From Gilliamella sp. WF3-4 (GTDB lineage: Bacteria; Pseudomonadota; Gammaproteobacteria; Enterobacterales; Orbaceae): a stretch of DNA of 64,000 nt. The notes beneath the pieces are model-generated. The model was given only the letters and a program-made list of their open reading frames with translations. It searched no databases and was not told where the DNA came from. The position numbers and the translations under genes were made by a program. How positions within the stretch are numbered: the first letter of the stretch is position 1; each line of letters begins with the position of its first letter. The stretch is taken from NCBI RefSeq assembly GCF_001690275.1, contig NZ_LZGW01000003.1, forward strand, positions 62,001-126,000. The letters are read 5' to 3'. Shown here piece after piece: positions 1 through 9,439 of this stretch.

Positions 1-1
1 T

Positions 2-304
2 ACAACAACCTCGTCAAGGCTCTATCATTTACCCAATGGTGGCGATATTATTGATTCACCAGGAATACGTGAATTTGGCTTATGGCATCTAGAGCCTGAA
101 CAAGTGATAAGTGGCTTTAAAGAATTCGATAACTATCTTGGCGGTTGCCATTTTCGTGATTGTAATCACTTTGATACGCCAGGTTGTTTGCTACAAAAAG
201 CCGTGCAAGACGGTAATATTGCACCATCCAGGCTTGCCAACTATCATCGAATTTTACAAACAATGCAAGAAGTAAAAGCGAAAACCAACAAAAGCTATAA
301 ATAA
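2..304 (+). CDS. rsgA: Ribosome small subunit-dependent GTPase RsgA, C-terminal part (truncated by window edge)
   Basis: The reading frame is open from base 2 to the TAA at 302-304, so only the last 100 or so residues are seen. RsgA is a circularly permuted GTPase that helps late 30S subunit maturation. The fragment shows the tail of the GTPase domain with the G3-type DSPG motif ([10 protein letters not shown]), then the family zinc knuckle [15 protein letters not shown], whose Cys-His-Cys ligands are intact, and the helical C-terminus. An internal ATG at 104 is not the start because homology continues upstream of it. The 5' end lies outside the window. Confidence 0.93.
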   Translation, partial: TTTSSRLYHLPNGGDIIDSPGIREFGLWHLEPEQVISGFKEFDNYLGGCHFRDCNHFDTPGCLLQKAVQDGNIAPSRLANYHRILQTMQEVKAKTNKSYK

Positions 305-438
305 TTAGCTATTTTTTACAATAGCAACGCTTTTGCTGGCATTAAAATATGCAAAAAAAACTAAATATAATTAAAAAATCATCTACTTATAAATAAGTGG
401 GTTACTAGGTTGTAACAGCGTAGACTAGTTAAACCAAG

Positions 439-490
439 CAAAAAACTTCAATAAAATCAATGGCTTTTCTGAATGATTTTTAAGGGTAGT
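439..490 (+). repeat. Dispersed palindromic repeat, copy 1
   Basis: The roughly 50-bp unit has the core AAAATCA, a 14-nt spacer and TGATTTT, which can fold as a small hairpin. It is flanked by CAAAAAACTTC on the left and by a purine-rich GGGTAG on the right. Near-identical copies lie at 57544-57597 and, more diverged, at 20538-20583. It contains no ORF. It could be an IS end, a MITE-like unit or a REP-like element. Confidence 0.6.
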
Positions 491-725
491 ATGCATACAA
501 TTTGTATATTCGCAATTTGTATACCTACTGAAAGTGATTATTGTCGCTATTTTGTATGGGAATGCGCCAATACCTAAAGTAAATTGCCTGCTTAAAATAT
601 GAAAAGGTCGTCATAAGAGATTGTTTTTGCATGTAACGCTCTAAATATTTAACTATTTTAAATAAAAATTAATGCTTTAACCAAAAATTAAAAAACTAAA
701 AACCTAAACGACATTAAACATTGAT

Positions 726-777
726 CTGCTCACAATCAGTGGCCACCGCTAATGGCAAATAGCTTGATTGTGGGCAG
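726..777 (-). terminator. Stem-loop downstream of the HdeD-like gene (weak terminator candidate)
   Basis: CTGCTCACAATCA at 726-738 pairs with TGATTGTGGGCAG at 765-777 with one G-T-type mismatch. It lies directly after the stop of the minus-strand HdeD-like gene. No strong U-run follows in that direction, so it may protect the mRNA 3' end rather than terminate. Confidence 0.4.
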
Positions 778-786
778 TGAATGAAC

Positions 787-1341
787 CTATTTACTATTGA
801 TGGTCTTTAAAGCAAAACCAATAGCGACATATGCCCAACCTTGGAAAATAAGATCAATACCTAAAAACATACCTAAAACGTAAAGGCTGTCGTATGGCCA
901 ACCAGTGATAATCATAAATCCTAAAATGAGGGTGATAATACCTGATGTGAGTATCCACCCCCAACGAGGTAAATCACGGTTATTCATAGCAGCAAATATT
1001 TGCGTAAAACCACTCATAATTAACAAAAAGGAAACCACTAAAGTTAAAGCGGATGAAACGGTAACAGGTTGAAAAAATGACATTAAACCAATAAAAATGT
1101 ATAGTACCCCCATTACAGCCCATAGTGCAGATTGACCGAAACTTTTAACCTGAAATGAATGTAGTGCTTGGATAATACCAGCGATCAAAATTAATGAACC
1201 AATAACATAGACCGAAAAAACAGTTGCAATGAACTGATAACCTAATGCGAAGCCTCCTAATATAATTAAAATAACACCCACTAAAATAAACCAGTTTGAT
1301 TTTTGTTTAAGACCGTAAAAATTATTTTGGTTAGATATCAT
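787..1341 (-). CDS. HdeD family membrane protein (DUF308), acid-resistance type
   Basis: The 184-residue inner-membrane protein has six hydrophobic segments arranged as paired helices. HdeD of E. coli (about 190 aa) has the same size and layout, and it supports acid resistance at high cell density. Typical family features are the glycine-rich first helix (VGVILIILGGFALGY) and a repeat of the helix-pair pattern in the second half ending WAYVAIGFAL. The start is supported by AGGAAAGTAAT directly before the ATG. The gene lies downstream of dauA on the same strand, 190 bp away, with a perfect hairpin between. The biochemical role is unknown even for the family. Confidence 0.85.
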   Translation of the reverse strand: MISNQNNFYGLKQKSNWFILVGVILIILGGFALGYQFIATVFSVYVIGSLILIAGIIQALHSFQVKSFGQSALWAVMGVLYIFIGLMSFFQPVTVSSALTLVVSFLLIMSGFTQIFAAMNNRDLPRWGWILTSGIITLILGFMIITGWPYDSLYVLGMFLGIDLIFQGWAYVAIGFALKTINSK

Positions 1342-1457
1342 ATTACTTTCCTATTTTATAAGTTAAATTTGGGTTTGAAATTAAAATCACTTTTAAGACA
1401 GGTGGTTTTGTCACAAGTGATTAATCAGTGAAAAGAAAGGCTGTGATACAATTCATT

Positions 1458-1492
1458 GCACAGTAATTGTTTTATCAAAACAATTACTGTGC
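1458..1492 (-). terminator. Perfect 16-bp stem-loop after dauA
   Basis: Sixteen bases at 1458-1473 (GCACAGTAATTGTTTT) are the exact reverse complement of 1477-1492, with a 3-base loop. It sits between the dauA stop (1530) and the start of the HdeD-like gene (1341). The lower end of the stem is A/T rich, but no separate U-run follows, so terminator, mRNA stabiliser or regulator site are all possible. Confidence 0.55.
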
Positions 1493-1529
1493 ATATAAAT
1501 TAGACAATATAATAAAACTAAATTTACAA

Positions 1530-3203
1530 TTAATCTTTATCTTTCAGTGCTTCGTCTAATGTTGAATAGAACATGAGTTTGTTAGAAATAGGAACAATTT
1601 TAGCTCTAGCTAATGTTTTTAATGGCTGAAATTGTAACTCACAGATTGATAAATCAACATTTTCAGGCAACTCATCAATAAAATGTATTAAAGCATTAAG
1701 CCCACCAGCATCAAGTATGGGTACCGCATCCCATTGTAGTATTATGTGTTGATATCCATTAATCTTTTGATAAATTTCTAAAAAGGTACGTTCAGCAGCA
1801 GCAAAAAACAGCGGCCCATTAATACGAAGTACTAAAGTTTTGTCATTACTGCGATTAAGTTCAACTAAACGCGTCATTCGGGCTATTCTGCGCATAAATA
1901 GAATTGATGCAAGCACGATTCCCAATGTAATAGCTATCACCATATCAAATAGTACGGTTAGTGACATACAAAGCAACATAATTAAAATATCGTCTTTAGG
2001 TGCACATTTGATAATATAAATAACACGTTGAACCGCACTCATATTCCATGCCACGATAAGTAATAGCGCAGACATAGCCGAAAGTGGAATAAATGATAAT
2101 GCTGGCGCAAAACAGATAAGTGCCAGTAAAACAACCAAGGCATGTAATACCGCCGCAATCGGTGAAGTTGCTCCCGCTTTGACATTAGCTGCCGACCGCG
2201 CGATAGCAGCAGTTGCTGAAATTCCACCAAAAAACGGCGCAATAATATTACCTAACCCTTGGCCAATGAGTTCACTATTTGAATGATGTTTGGTATGCGT
2301 CATTTCATCTAATACCACTGCACACAATAACGATTCTATAGCGCACAACATCGCCATGGTAAGTGAAATCGGTAATAAAGCGCTAAGTGTTGACCAATCC
2401 CATTTAAAATCAGTATGTTGCCAAGGTAAAGCAAATTCTGGTAGTACAGAGGGTATACCATGCCCTAGGGTATTATCGGCTAATGTATAGGTAAAACGTG
2501 AACCAATTGTTTCAATTTGATAGCCAAATTGATTAAAGATAAACATGACTATAATACCGGCAACGAGTGCAGGTAAGTGGCCAGATATTCTTAATTTAAG
2601 CCTTGGCCACATAATTAATACTATTAGTGTTACAGCTCCGACTAAGGTGTCTGCTATATTGATGGTAGGTAGTGCTTTAGTTAGCTCAATCACTTTACTA
2701 ATATAACTTTCTGGCATATGTTCGAGCTGCAAGCCAAAAAAATCTTTAATTTGCATAGTTGCTATCGTGATAGCAATACCGGATGTGAAGCCTAATACAA
2801 CAGGTAATGGTATATATTCGATTAATCTACCTAAGCGAATTATTCCCATTAATATAAGAAATATGCCAGATAGTAGTGTTGCAATGAGTAATCCTGATAA
2901 TCCATATTGTAATGATACGGGGTACAAAATAACGACAAATGCGGCAGTAGGGCCAGAAACACTAAAGCGAGAACCACCCGTTAATGCAATAATAAAGCCT
3001 GCTATAATTGCGGTATATAGCCCATGCTGCGGTGGCACGCCACTTGCAATTGCTAATGCCATTGCTAAGGGGATAGCAATAATACCAACCGTAATTCCAG
3101 CAATCAAATCCTTGATAAAACGAGTTGTATTATAAGGGGTCGTTATACATGCTGATATAAATGCAATGCTAATTTTGGTGCGAGAAAGGCTATATAATTT
3201 CAT
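1530..3203 (-). CDS. dauA: C4-dicarboxylic acid/SulP-family transporter DauA
   Basis: The 557-residue inner-membrane carrier of the SulP family matches E. coli DauA (YchM, 559 aa) over its whole length. DauA imports succinate, aspartate and fumarate at acidic pH. Recognisable landmarks are [18 protein letters not shown] near residue 32, [14 protein letters not shown] near residue 76, a conserved [11 protein letters not shown] stretch near residue 310, and [19 protein letters not shown]. The last 120 residues form the cytoplasmic STAS domain ([29 protein letters not shown]). The ribosome binding site before the ATG is weak. No partner gene is linked. Confidence 0.92.
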   Translation of the reverse strand: MKLYSLSRTKISIAFISACITTPYNTTRFIKDLIAGITVGIIAIPLAMALAIASGVPPQHGLYTAIIAGFIIALTGGSRFSVSGPTAAFVVILYPVSLQYGLSGLLIATLLSGIFLILMGIIRLGRLIEYIPLPVVLGFTSGIAITIATMQIKDFFGLQLEHMPESYISKVIELTKALPTINIADTLVGAVTLIVLIMWPRLKLRISGHLPALVAGIIVMFIFNQFGYQIETIGSRFTYTLADNTLGHGIPSVLPEFALPWQHTDFKWDWSTLSALLPISLTMAMLCAIESLLCAVVLDEMTHTKHHSNSELIGQGLGNIIAPFFGGISATAAIARSAANVKAGATSPIAAVLHALVVLLALICFAPALSFIPLSAMSALLLIVAWNMSAVQRVIYIIKCAPKDDILIMLLCMSLTVLFDMVIAITLGIVLASILFMRRIARMTRLVELNRSNDKTLVLRINGPLFFAAAERTFLEIYQKINGYQHIILQWDAVPILDAGGLNALIHFIDELPENVDLSICELQFQPLKTLARAKIVPISNKLMFYSTLDEALKDKD

Positions 3204-3679
3204 TGTGTTTAATAGACTTATGGGGAATTGTTTGAGATGCTTAATAAGATAATCTTTTTTACAAAAAATAAAAGAGTGTTACAAAAATAATCATCTTTTT
3301 TATAAATTAGATAGGCTATACTCAGTAACTTGAGAAAAAAATCAAAGATAAAAATTTACTTATAAAATCAGCATTGGAAATAAAAGCCTGTTACATTCGT
3401 GGCGTTGATAGCATTAAACCGATATAATATGACTATCATGTTACTATATCGTTATCATCTTATCTTTTAGTGGATTTTAAATCATATAGTCTAAAGGTTG
3501 TGCAAATTTGCTAACGATTAAACGATAACAGTATATACTTAATTCATTGCTTATCTTGATGCCCCAAAAGAGCACTATGTCTGTTTACAAGCAAAATACT
3601 TGCTTGTGGTGGGTTGATGGGTAAACAATTAATGTCAGTTAAGTATATCAATAACACAAAGGTATGAGGTTTATTTTTT
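3204..3679. other. Intergenic region upstream of plsB and dauA (divergent promoters)
   Basis: About 476 bp between divergently transcribed dauA and plsB, very AT rich with many possible -10 elements. The only clear structure is the inverted repeat ACAAGCA / TGCTTGT at 3587-3607, about 75 bp before the plsB start. No ORF with a credible start was seen. Confidence 0.4.
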
Positions 3680-6106
3680 ATGTTTTCTTGGTGGGCTAAA
3701 GCTTATTTTTTTCTTATCCAAATCTTGGTGAAACTTTTTGTGAAAAGTAAACCTGTTCCTACCGATCCAATAATAGAATTAGACCTTGATACCGATAAAC
3801 CAATTTTATATGTCTTACCTTATAACTCTCAAATCGATTTGATGGTGTTGCGATCGCTTTGTTTGCAATATAATTTACCAGATCCACTAGCTGGCTTAGA
3901 TATCAATGGTAAAAACATTCCTGCTTACATCTATATTGATAAAGGACCTGGTATTTTTGCCTCTAACCAACAAAAAAATAAAGCAATTGAAATTTTAAGA
4001 GATTATATTTCAGCACATCAACAAAATCATGATCTTGATGTCCAAATGTTACCTGTTTCGGTTATGTTTGGTCGCAAGCCTGATATCGAAGGGAAGAAAA
4101 AACTATCATTACAGGTACTTGGCGCAACTAGCAAATTTTTAAAAATCATCACGTCAGGCAGAGATTGTTATACTCGATTTTCTCGTACAGTTTCATTTAA
4201 AGATATTCATGTTGATAAACAGCAAGATCTTCCTATTTTAGCGCATAAACTAGCACGCGTTGCACGCATCCATTTCGCCAAACAACGTATGGCATCCATC
4301 GGACCTAAGCTTCCTGTTCGTCAAGCGATGCTAAATAACTTACTAAAAAAGCAAGTAATTAGCGAAGCAATACAAGAAGAAGCAAAAAGTAAAAATATTG
4401 ACCTTGATAAAGCAAAGAAAAACGCATTAGCGATTTTAAATGAAATTGCCGCTAATTTTTCTTATCGTATGCTACGAATAACCGATTTTGTGCTGACCTG
4501 GGCGTGGAATAGGCTTTATCAAGGTCTTAAAGTCACTAATGCCGATCCTGTTCGAGAGCTTGCCCAAAATGGGCATGAAATTGTCTATGCTCCTTGCCAC
4601 CGCAGCCATATGGATTATCTATTACTTTCTTATGTGCTTTATCGACAAGGATTAGTTCCTCCTCATATTGCTGCTGGCATTAACTTGAACTTTTGGCCAG
4701 CAGGACCCATTTTTAGGCGATTAGGCGCCTTTTTTATTCGCCGTTCATTCCGAGGTAATAAACTTTATACATCCGTTTTTCGAGAATATTTAGCGGAACT
4801 TTTTATCCGTGGTTATGCTGTTGAATATTTTGTTGAAGGTGGACGATCTCGTACAGGTAGATTACTCGATCCTAAAACAGGTATGTTAATGATGACAATT
4901 CAAACATTATTACGTGGTGATGCAAGACCCATTACCGTTGTTCCTGTTTATATTGGTTATGAGCATGTGTTAGAAGTCGCTACCTATGCCAATGAGTTAC
5001 GAGGAGCAAAGAAAGAAAAAGAAAGCTTGTGGCGTACTCTAAAAGCATTTTTAAAATTAAAAAAATTGGGATTTGGCTATGTGAATTTTGGTCAACCAAT
5101 ACCGTTAAATCAGTTTTTAAACCAACAAGTTCCAGAATGGCGAGATGCAATCGAACCGACTGGTACTCAACGCCCGCAATGGTTAACACCAACAACCAAT
5201 TTACTTGCTAAACAAATTATGGAGCACATCAACTCTTCAGCTGCAATCAATGCAATGAACTTATGCTGTTCAATATTATTAGCGGCAGATCAACGTGCAT
5301 TAACGAAAGTTAGATTAATTGAACTGATTGATTATTTGTTAAAATTATTAAAAAATATTCCTTATTCAGAGTTGATAACCATTCCAGAACAAACGCCAGA
5401 AGAATTGTTTGAGCATGCCAAAGAAATGGGAAAATTTGTTATTACCACAGACGAAGCTGGCGAAATTGTTGGTTTAACTAACGAACAAGCGGTTTTAATG
5501 ACTTATTATCGTAATAATATTCAGCATTTACTGATTATTCCAGCTATTGTGGCCAGAATTTTACTCAAACATAACCGGATTTCATCGGATGAAGTTTTAG
5601 AACAAGTAAAACGACTTTTTCCGTTAATCAAATCAGAGCTATTTGTTTATCACAATGATGAACAACTCACTGAATATGTAGATAAAATTATTAAAATCTA
5701 TGCCGAATTAAACCTAATTTGTTATTCGCCAGATAAATTAACACTAAACTACTTAAAAATGTCGGAATTACAATTAATTGCTTCATCATCTAAAGATACA
5801 TTGCAACGTTATGCTATTGCATTTTCTTTATTGCAAAAAGATCCAACAATTAGCCGTGCAACACTAGAAAAAGAGGCTCGACTCATTGCTGAACGATTAT
5901 CCATTTTACATGGTATTAATGCCCCTGAATTCTTTGATAAAGGCGTATTTTCCACATTAGTTGCATCACTAAGAGAGCAAGGTTATTTAGATGATAAAAA
6001 TGGCTCAAACTTAGCTAAAATTGAAACGATGAACAAAACACTTAAGCCTTTAATTACAACTAGAGTAATGCAAACTATCGATGATATAAACCCATTAATC
6101 AAATAA
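3680..6106 (+). CDS. plsB: Glycerol-3-phosphate 1-O-acyltransferase PlsB
   Basis: PlsB is the membrane-bound acyltransferase that makes lysophosphatidic acid from glycerol-3-phosphate and acyl-ACP/acyl-CoA, the first step of phospholipid synthesis. At 808 residues it has the length of the E. coli enzyme (807). The acyltransferase core is complete: the HX4D motif HRSHMD at residue 307, GINLNFWPAGPIFRRLGAFFIRR, the G3P-binding FVEGGRSRTGR near residue 385, and the block with VPVYIGYEH. The C-terminal helical domain ends with the conserved LHGINAPEFFDK region. A GAGG sequence lies 11 nt before the ATG. Seven unrelated small genes follow on the same strand. Confidence 0.97.
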   Translation: MFSWWAKAYFFLIQILVKLFVKSKPVPTDPIIELDLDTDKPILYVLPYNSQIDLMVLRSLCLQYNLPDPLAGLDINGKNIPAYIYIDKGPGIFASNQQKNKAIEILRDYISAHQQNHDLDVQMLPVSVMFGRKPDIEGKKKLSLQVLGATSKFLKIITSGRDCYTRFSRTVSFKDIHVDKQQDLPILAHKLARVARIHFAKQRMASIGPKLPVRQAMLNNLLKKQVISEAIQEEAKSKNIDLDKAKKNALAILNEIAANFSYRMLRITDFVLTWAWNRLYQGLKVTNADPVRELAQNGHEIVYAPCHRSHMDYLLLSYVLYRQGLVPPHIAAGINLNFWPAGPIFRRLGAFFIRRSFRGNKLYTSVFREYLAELFIRGYAVEYFVEGGRSRTGRLLDPKTGMLMMTIQTLLRGDARPITVVPVYIGYEHVLEVATYANELRGAKKEKESLWRTLKAFLKLKKLGFGYVNFGQPIPLNQFLNQQVPEWRDAIEPTGTQRPQWLTPTTNLLAKQIMEHINSSAAINAMNLCCSILLAADQRALTKVRLIELIDYLLKLLKNIPYSELITIPEQTPEELFEHAKEMGKFVITTDEAGEIVGLTNEQAVLMTYYRNNIQHLLIIPAIVARILLKHNRISSDEVLEQVKRLFPLIKSELFVYHNDEQLTEYVDKIIKIYAELNLICYSPDKLTLNYLKMSELQLIASSSKDTLQRYAIAFSLLQKDPTISRATLEKEARLIAERLSILHGINAPEFFDKGVFSTLVASLREQGYLDDKNGSNLAKIETMNKTLKPLITTRVMQTIDDINPLIK

Positions 6107-6183
6107 TTCAAAAATACGCTAATTCGGAGATAACTTTAATGAAGTGCAATATTATTTGTTCATTGTAAGCTAAAGGTTATAAC

Positions 6184-6513
6184 ATGGTAGTTAACATCAT
6201 TCTGCAAGAAACAATCAATGAGCAAGATTTTATCTTGTTGGCTAACAAATGGCAGCAAAATGCATCGGTTATCATTGAATCATTATTAGAAAATAATGAA
6301 GCTAAAAACCGTATTTTTAATCTTGCTCTAAACTATATTCCAAATTCATTTGCCGAAGCTGTCATTGATATTTTTCTTGAAGATAGTACTTTTATTATTC
6401 GTGATGATGATCTGCTAAAATGTGCAAAGCAAGGCTCTATGGGTTTAAAAAAGAGCATTTGTTATCGTAAAAATGTGCCTCAATATATTATTGATTTATG
6501 TAATTTTTATTAA
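6184..6513 (+). CDS. Small hypothetical protein, first of a seven-gene array (immunity-like)
   Basis: The 109-residue acidic protein has no family I recognise. It is predicted to be helical and soluble with no signal peptide or membrane segment. The mix of acidic stretches and aromatic residues resembles immunity proteins of polymorphic toxins, but no motif proves this. AAAGG lies 7 nt before the ATG, so expression is credible. It begins 77 bp after plsB and is followed by six more small genes of similar type. Confidence 0.6.
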   Translation: MVVNIILQETINEQDFILLANKWQQNASVIIESLLENNEAKNRIFNLALNYIPNSFAEAVIDIFLEDSTFIIRDDDLLKCAKQGSMGLKKSICYRKNVPQYIIDLCNFY

Positions 6514-6546
6514 TCAACATATTATCTACGCTAGGAAATATAAAAT

Positions 6547-6825
6547 ATGTTAGATTTTTCCTATTTATCGGATCAAGATGGCAGTAAATCATCTCTGGTT
6601 TTAAATGATAAAAAAGCCCAATTGCTTGATCACGCTTTTACTTATTTAAGACAAAAAACTGGCATTATGATTGATCCTTATGGCCAAACAAGAATCTATC
6701 CAGACCATCAAAAAATATTAATCAATTTGTTACATCAGCATAATGACAGCGAGATCCAAAAACTCGTTTTGCTATTTAAGCAAGCATCCAGTGAGGATGA
6801 AATAATTCTTGCTGATGGTGATTAA
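6547..6825 (+). CDS. Small hypothetical protein, array gene 2
   Basis: The 92-residue soluble protein has an N-terminal acidic segment (DFSYLSDQDG), a central helix, and a C-terminal acidic end (SSEDEIILADGD). AGGAAATATAAAAT precedes the ATG. It starts 33 bp after the previous gene and is probably cotranscribed with it. I do not recognise the family; small size and context suggest an immunity-like role, which is inference. Confidence 0.55.
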   Translation: MLDFSYLSDQDGSKSSLVLNDKKAQLLDHAFTYLRQKTGIMIDPYGQTRIYPDHQKILINLLHQHNDSEIQKLVLLFKQASSEDEIILADGD

Positions 6826-6948
6826 ATGGATAAATTATTTATTTAGCCATAATGACACTTACCTCAAGTTGCATTAAACTAATGTGTATTTATTACAAAC
6901 GTTTATTACAAATGCAACGCTCTCATGCAAGTTATTTAAGAGGAATTT

Positions 6949-7269
6949 ATGGATTTTATCGCTATACGTGATGTGCTTTCTAACATAAAGGATATGCCAA
7001 ATCATTTTTTTTATCTTCCTGCTGATCACTCCTCTTGGACACTTGATACACAAGGTCGGTTTTTGGATGATGATGCGTTAAATAATTTTGATTCAGGTCT
7101 TTCCCAAAAAGCAATAGAAGAAGACTGGATCCCAACGCTAGAAAAAGCCGATATTGAAGATATTATTGAAGTTGCTAACAATGAATTAGGTAATCCAACA
7201 TTAGAAGATTTATTTAACTCTTTTATTTTCTATATTGAAAATGACGCTTTTTTACAATATGCTGATTAA
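6949..7269 (+). CDS. DUF7716-like small protein, array gene 3
   Basis: The 106-residue acidic protein has a SWTLDTQGRFLDDD segment, an LEKADIEDIIEVANNEL helix, and a C-terminal LEDLFNSFIFYIENDAF. From memory this order (W-LDT, acidic turn, then a 'DI-IV-NA' helix) resembles the DUF7716 family, which is often found beside toxin genes; I could not confirm it by search. AGAGGAATTT precedes the ATG, giving a strong start. There is no signal peptide. Confidence 0.6.
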   Translation: MDFIAIRDVLSNIKDMPNHFFYLPADHSSWTLDTQGRFLDDDALNNFDSGLSQKAIEEDWIPTLEKADIEDIIEVANNELGNPTLEDLFNSFIFYIENDAFLQYAD

Positions 7270-7353
7270 ACATAAATGGCATATGTTTTTTACACAATAT
7301 GCTTGTTTAACACAAATAGTACTAGCACATAAATTATGTTATAGCATTTAAGC

Positions 7354-7755
7354 ATGGTGATGTCTTCTAATAAAAAAGTGATCGAATTGATATCACATTT
7401 ATCAACTCAACTTAATCAATTAGGCATTTTATTACAAACCAATATTGCTGATCAATTTACAGTACATAATATGGCTAGCTATGTACATATTGATATCTTA
7501 AAACACCGAATTTATCTTCGCTTCAAATTATCAATTAACGGCATTGAGCTATTTGATAACGATATCATCAATATTCAAATCACAGAGGGTATAATACATG
7601 CCACTTGCACCGTTTATTCAAATTATGGTATCGATAATGTAATGAAATACCAAAACGATCTAGATGATTTTGAGCTGGCAATCTTCGACAAAATTTTCAT
7701 AGAATTATTGTCATGTATTACATCACATATTAGCTTGCTGACCCAAAGCAACTAA
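7354..7755 (+). CDS. Small hypothetical protein, array gene 4
   Basis: The roughly 133-residue soluble protein has an N-terminal helix (VIELISHLSTQLNQLGILL) followed by an apparent beta-rich section (YVHIDILKHRIYLRFKLSINGIEL). No clear Shine-Dalgarno sequence precedes the first ATG; a second in-frame ATG at 7360 is equally possible. Family not recognised. It shares orientation and size class with its neighbours. Confidence 0.5.
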   Translation: MVMSSNKKVIELISHLSTQLNQLGILLQTNIADQFTVHNMASYVHIDILKHRIYLRFKLSINGIELFDNDIINIQITEGIIHATCTVYSNYGIDNVMKYQNDLDDFELAIFDKIFIELLSCITSHISLLTQSN

Positions 7756-7990
7756 ATAGCTTAACCCACGAAAATGATTTAAGTAACTTAACAACTTTCA
7801 CTAAAGGCTGACTGATATAAATGGACATGACCCAATAATGAAGACTAAAAAAATTTAATTAAAGTATATGATTAGCTACTATTATTTGATAATTTAAAAC
7901 TGCATAATTTGGGATTAAACTTTAGAGTATCATTTATAAGTAAACTATAAGTGAAGGTAGATAAACAATAAATAGAAAAGCCAATAGAAA

Positions 7991-8359
7991 ATGAGCCATA
8001 TACAAAACATCACTCAATTGGAAAACGCCATAATCCATCAAGCTCAAGCAGAAGATGAACAATCATTTTTGTATCAATTGCATGAACTAAGTTTTTTTGA
8101 TAAATCAACATTTAATCAACTATTAAATAATTGCCAAGCCTTAGCAAAAACCTATCAACAGTTAGGAAAAACGAATAATTATAACGAGGTAGTAAAAGGC
8201 ATTTTACTGATTTTTGAATATACACTATTTTCATTTTATTGCCATCATGCTGAGCATGATTACTTTCATATCAGCAATTATGGCGATGAACTAACCGCCA
8301 ATGACATATCTGACTATTATGATAAAATCAGATTAATCACACAACAAATCATCTTATAA
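7991..8359 (+). CDS. Small hypothetical protein, array gene 5
   Basis: The 122-residue, glutamine- and histidine-rich, mostly helical protein (LENAIIHQAQAEDEQ; FSFYCHHAEHDYFHIS) has no signal peptide. It is separated from the previous gene by 235 bp that contain nothing I can identify. Start context is weak (AATAGAAA). Family unknown; possibly an immunity protein by context only. Confidence 0.5.
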   Translation: MSHIQNITQLENAIIHQAQAEDEQSFLYQLHELSFFDKSTFNQLLNNCQALAKTYQQLGKTNNYNEVVKGILLIFEYTLFSFYCHHAEHDYFHISNYGDELTANDISDYYDKIRLITQQIIL

Positions 8360-8409
8360 ACGCATAAAATAATCACTTACATGACCAGCTCAATAAGGTA
8401 TTTAAACAA

Positions 8410-8709
8410 ATGGGATTAGATTTTATTATCCATATTGATAATCAACGGCAGGTACAATTTGTTATGAACGAAGATCTACATAGTAAAATATTTAGCAAAT
8501 CAACAAATTGGCGTAGCTTTAAACAATTAAAAAAAATCAGTGATTATTACAAAACTGATGCCGTTTTTAATAGCAACGAGCTAACAACATTAATAGCAGA
8601 TTTGATGCAAATCACCCAACAAATCGATGATTTTCAAGATGAATTACAACAGCTTATCACTAAACTGAGTCAGAAAAATGCCAAACTATTACGCGTTACT
8701 AGCGATTAG
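8410..8709 (+). CDS. Small hypothetical protein with C-terminal coiled coil, array gene 6
   Basis: The 99-residue protein begins MGLDFIIHIDNQRQVQF, and its second half (LIADLMQITQQIDDFQDELQQLITKLSQ) is a likely coiled coil. The pattern 'MGLDFxI' is common in small proteins linked to polymorphic toxins, but no family is proven. It starts 50 bp after the previous gene and is likely cotranscribed. Confidence 0.5.
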   Translation: MGLDFIIHIDNQRQVQFVMNEDLHSKIFSKSTNWRSFKQLKKISDYYKTDAVFNSNELTTLIADLMQITQQIDDFQDELQQLITKLSQKNAKLLRVTSD

Positions 8710-8890
8710 TCATACTTAGATTACTATCCACTCATCCCCATAGCTCTATCAATTTTATCATGAATGACATAAATTGAGGCAAACTGTACAATATACAATT
8801 TATCTGGCTGGTTTTGATAATTATGTCGATAAGCAATCAAACTGATAGCAAAAATGAGACAGCAATGTGCAAACTTCAGGATGGTAATCA

Positions 8891-9439
8891 ATGATTGATT
8901 TTACTGCTGATATTATTAGTTATAAATCAATGGCTAATATTCAAATTGGTGATAACATTCTTTCTTATCTCGATGAAATGTATCAATATTTTGATGTTAA
9001 CTACCAAGAACACGAGCTTCATTTTTCAATGGGTGAGATGACTAGACAGAGTTTTTATTCATTAAATGATGATACATTGACGCTAACAACCACATTTGAT
9101 GGCGATATCATTGGCATAGGATGCAACCAAAACTACCAAGGTAAATACCAAAATCAATATAAAAATGAATTATATGCTGGTATTACCATGGAAGAGCTAT
9201 GCTCTTTGAGCAAATTTCAGAAGATTGTATATGGCACACTGATTGTTGATAACGATTATGGCTTATATTTTACGTTACCCTCGCCTTATGACGAAATTGC
9301 CGACACGCTAAAAGACATCCCCTATGATTTAAAGCTAAATGAAATTTACGTAGCGGATAATTCCAGCTGGCAGCTTAAGCCACAAAAAAAGAAAAAGCCT
9401 AAAAAGCGCAAAATTGCCAAACCTTATTCTTATTTTTAA
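8891..9439 (+). CDS. Hypothetical protein with lysine-rich tail, array gene 7
   Basis: The 182-residue soluble, beta-rich protein starts MIDFTADIISYKSMANIQIG. It carries an unusual basic tail (QKKKKPKKRKIAKP) followed by PYSYF; the rest of the protein is acidic. The body resembles immunity-type proteins of the kind coded beside Rhs or CdiA tips, but I cannot name the family. AGGATGGTAATCA gives a good ribosome binding site. It is the last gene before the fdn promoter region. Confidence 0.6.
   Translation: MIDFTADIISYKSMANIQIGDNILSYLDEMYQYFDVNYQEHELHFSMGEMTRQSFYSLNDDTLTLTTTFDGDIIGIGCNQNYQGKYQNQYKNELYAGITMEELCSLSKFQKIVYGTLIVDNDYGLYFTLPSPYDEIADTLKDIPYDLKLNEIYVADNSSWQLKPQKKKKPKKRKIAKPYSYF

Larger units (their letters stand above)
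305..786. other. Intergenic region between rsgA and the HdeD-like gene
   Basis: About 480 bp with no convincing gene. It holds one copy of a dispersed palindromic repeat (439-490), a perfect GTATGCATAC palindrome at 488-497 followed by two direct copies of CAATTTGTATA, and a stem-loop at 726-777 just behind the convergent HdeD-like gene. No tRNA or sRNA could be recognised. Confidence 0.5.

Noticed and set aside
2767-3135. 122-residue plus-strand frame opposite dauA
   Set aside because: It is antisense to conserved transmembrane helices of dauA, with no ribosome binding site.
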